64,000 nt of DNA, from positions 2,802,501-2,866,500 of the forward strand of contig LR990053.1 of assembly GCA_905147135.1 (NCBI GenBank). The letters are read 5' to 3'. The notes under the pieces were generated by a model. The model searched no databases. It was given only the letters and a program-made list of their open reading frames with translations, and was not told where the DNA came from. Below, in pieces: positions 62,906 through 64,000 of the stretch (the first letter of the stretch is position 1; every line of letters starts with the position of its first letter). Source of the stretch: Blastobasis lacticolella (Eukaryota; Arthropoda; Insecta; Lepidoptera; Blastobasidae). The position numbers and the translations under genes are program-made.

Positions 62906-64000
62906 TTTCGGGAATTCGAAAAATCCGAACGGTGTTATTATTGCTGTTTCTTCGATGTCTTCTTCCTTGATTGGTAATTGTTGATAAGCTCGGTTCAAAT
63001 CGAGTGTAGAGAAGACTTGACAACCGGCGAAATGGTAGGTAAAATCTTTGATGCGTGGTATCGGGTTGGGGTCGGGCTTCGCAAACTCGCAGTTCACCGT
63101 TTTTCCTCGGTACGATGTGTAAAGGTGATGCCCACGGGCACTTGCTCAGCCGGCCCAATCCTTGATCGATAATGTTTTGGAATTAGTTCTTGACTCGATC
63201 GTAACGATTGTGAGGTATGGGGCGGGCTCTGCAGTACAACGGTGGTCCGGAGGTTGTGTTTGAGGTTGAGTTTCATCGAAGTGATGTGTGTGATTCCAGG
63301 GAAATCTGCTAGAATGCTATAGTAGGACTGTTGCAGGTCGATGCTCCGAACTGTAGGTATTTTCGTGTGGTGGTGCGTTGACTGCTAGGTTTGTGACGTC
63401 ATCGATTAGTCGGCGGTTCTTTAGGTCTACAATCAGTAGGTGATGTTGAAGAAAATCGGTTCCAATTATTGGTCTGCTGACGTCGTCGATGATAAATTTC
63501 CAGCGGTAAGGTAGGCGTAAATCTAGATCCAACGTCGTTTCGCCGTAGGTAGGTATCGCGGAGTTGTTGGCTGCGTAGAATGTGAATGGCAGCGGTTGCA
63601 GTCGAGTTCCTTTTCTCTTCGAGTTTCAACTCGTCGCTCTCTTCGGAGACGCTGATGAGACTTGGACGTGGACTTTTCAGCGCGTCGTACAATTCGACGT
63701 CGGCTTTCGGTGGGTCGTAAATAATGTCGCATACTTGTTCCAGCTCTGGTTTGCCAAGTTGCGCGATGATCATGTCCACTAGCTGCCGTTTTTCTTTTTT
63801 CTGATCCGCTGTGACCGACTCGAATCTGTAGAACCACAGTCGTGGGGTGTCGCACCAAAACTGTGGGATGCGCAGCGAGAGAGCCATGCCTGCAACTTCT
63901 TGCTGATCCCGTTGAGAGTCTTGAGACGCCTTGGTTCCCGGTGCTAAGCTGTGTTCTTGCTTCTTGGACGGCGGTGGTCACCACTTTGGAGATCTCGAGT
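62906..64000 (-). pseudogene. Gypsy-type gag, protease and RT start; runs off the window
   Basis: Minus strand: a gag-like segment at 63887-63520 (FWCDTPRLWFYRFESVTADQ, IIAQLGKPELEQVCDIIYDP, YDALKS) typical of Ty3/gypsy gag in arthropods. The protease end follows at 63490-63320 (RPIIGTDFLQHHLLIVDL), then RT fingers and palm at 63160-62910 (VFSTLDLNRAYQQLPI, TAIITPFGFFEFPK). Frames change between blocks, so it is decayed. The RT is cut at 62905 by the inverted-repeat element and resumes at 60388. The 5' part lies beyond 64000. Confidence 0.8.

Noticed and set aside
1..64000. CRISPR array, phage, plasmid or bacterial operon
   Set aside because: No regularly spaced short repeats; spliced genes and eukaryotic transposons throughout exclude a prokaryotic source.

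Overview
The window looks like a piece of a moth or butterfly (Lepidoptera) nuclear genome. It is AT-rich, eukaryotic and intron-containing. It carries insect odorant-receptor (7tm_6 family) exons, a Helitron with the terminal signature of the lepidopteran Lep1 type, RTE-like LINE tails ending in GAT repeats, mariner relics, gypsy-type LTR retroelements and a short run of the insect telomere motif TTAGG. No bacterial operons, rRNA genes, intact tRNA genes or CRISPR arrays are visible. All assignments come from reading motifs; no database search was possible.

The host genes are a cluster of four closely related odorant-receptor (OR) genes. OR-A (+, 1-5583) lacks only its first 28 codons, which lie left of the window. 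OR-B (-, 15101-18714) is complete and intact. OR-C (+, 26190-45581) is complete and intact but stretched to 19.4 kb by transposons in its introns. OR-D (+) is represented only by exon 1 (53716-54202). A, B and C share one architecture: a long first exon, then exons of 307, 97, 108, 162 and 42 nt with the same intron phases (1,2,0,0,0). A and B are tail to tail and still share intron sequence, so they are an inverted duplicate pair. OR-B and OR-D share upstream DNA that includes the same LINE relic, so their promoter regions were copied with the genes.

Layout. 1-5.6 kb: OR-A with a decayed LINE in intron 4. 5.9-6.7 kb: Helitron. 6.9-11.4 kb: a 4.5-kb LTR element with almost identical LTRs and no coding capacity. 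11.4-15 kb: TTAGG run, a MITE, RTE and gypsy scraps. 15.1-18.7 kb: OR-B. 19.3-21.1 kb: fold-back and nested palindromic MITEs. 21.5-24.8 kb: a broken gypsy pol split by a SINE-like insertion with a 10-bp target duplication. 26.2-45.6 kb: OR-C, whose introns hold LINE fragments, an inverted-repeat element enclosing a damaged LINE (32.6-36.6 kb), and a LINE with two long open frames on the minus strand (40.3-45.1 kb). 45.6-53.7 kb: LINE, RTE, Helitron and mariner debris. 53.7 kb: OR-D exon 1. 54.2-58.6 kb: LINE endonuclease fragment, a decayed RTE element and a mariner relic. 59.4-64 kb: minus-strand gypsy fragments, one split by a 2.5-kb long-inverted-repeat element that itself contains another gypsy fragment.

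The biology is therefore simple at gene level: a family of membrane odorant receptors, each expected to pair with the conserved co-receptor Orco in antennal neurons. It is complex at genome level, because mobile elements make up most of the remaining DNA. The most unusual structures are the coding-free LTR element, the three-armed long-inverted-repeat element at 60.4-62.9 kb, the open LINE inside OR-C, and the shared insertions that date the OR duplications.
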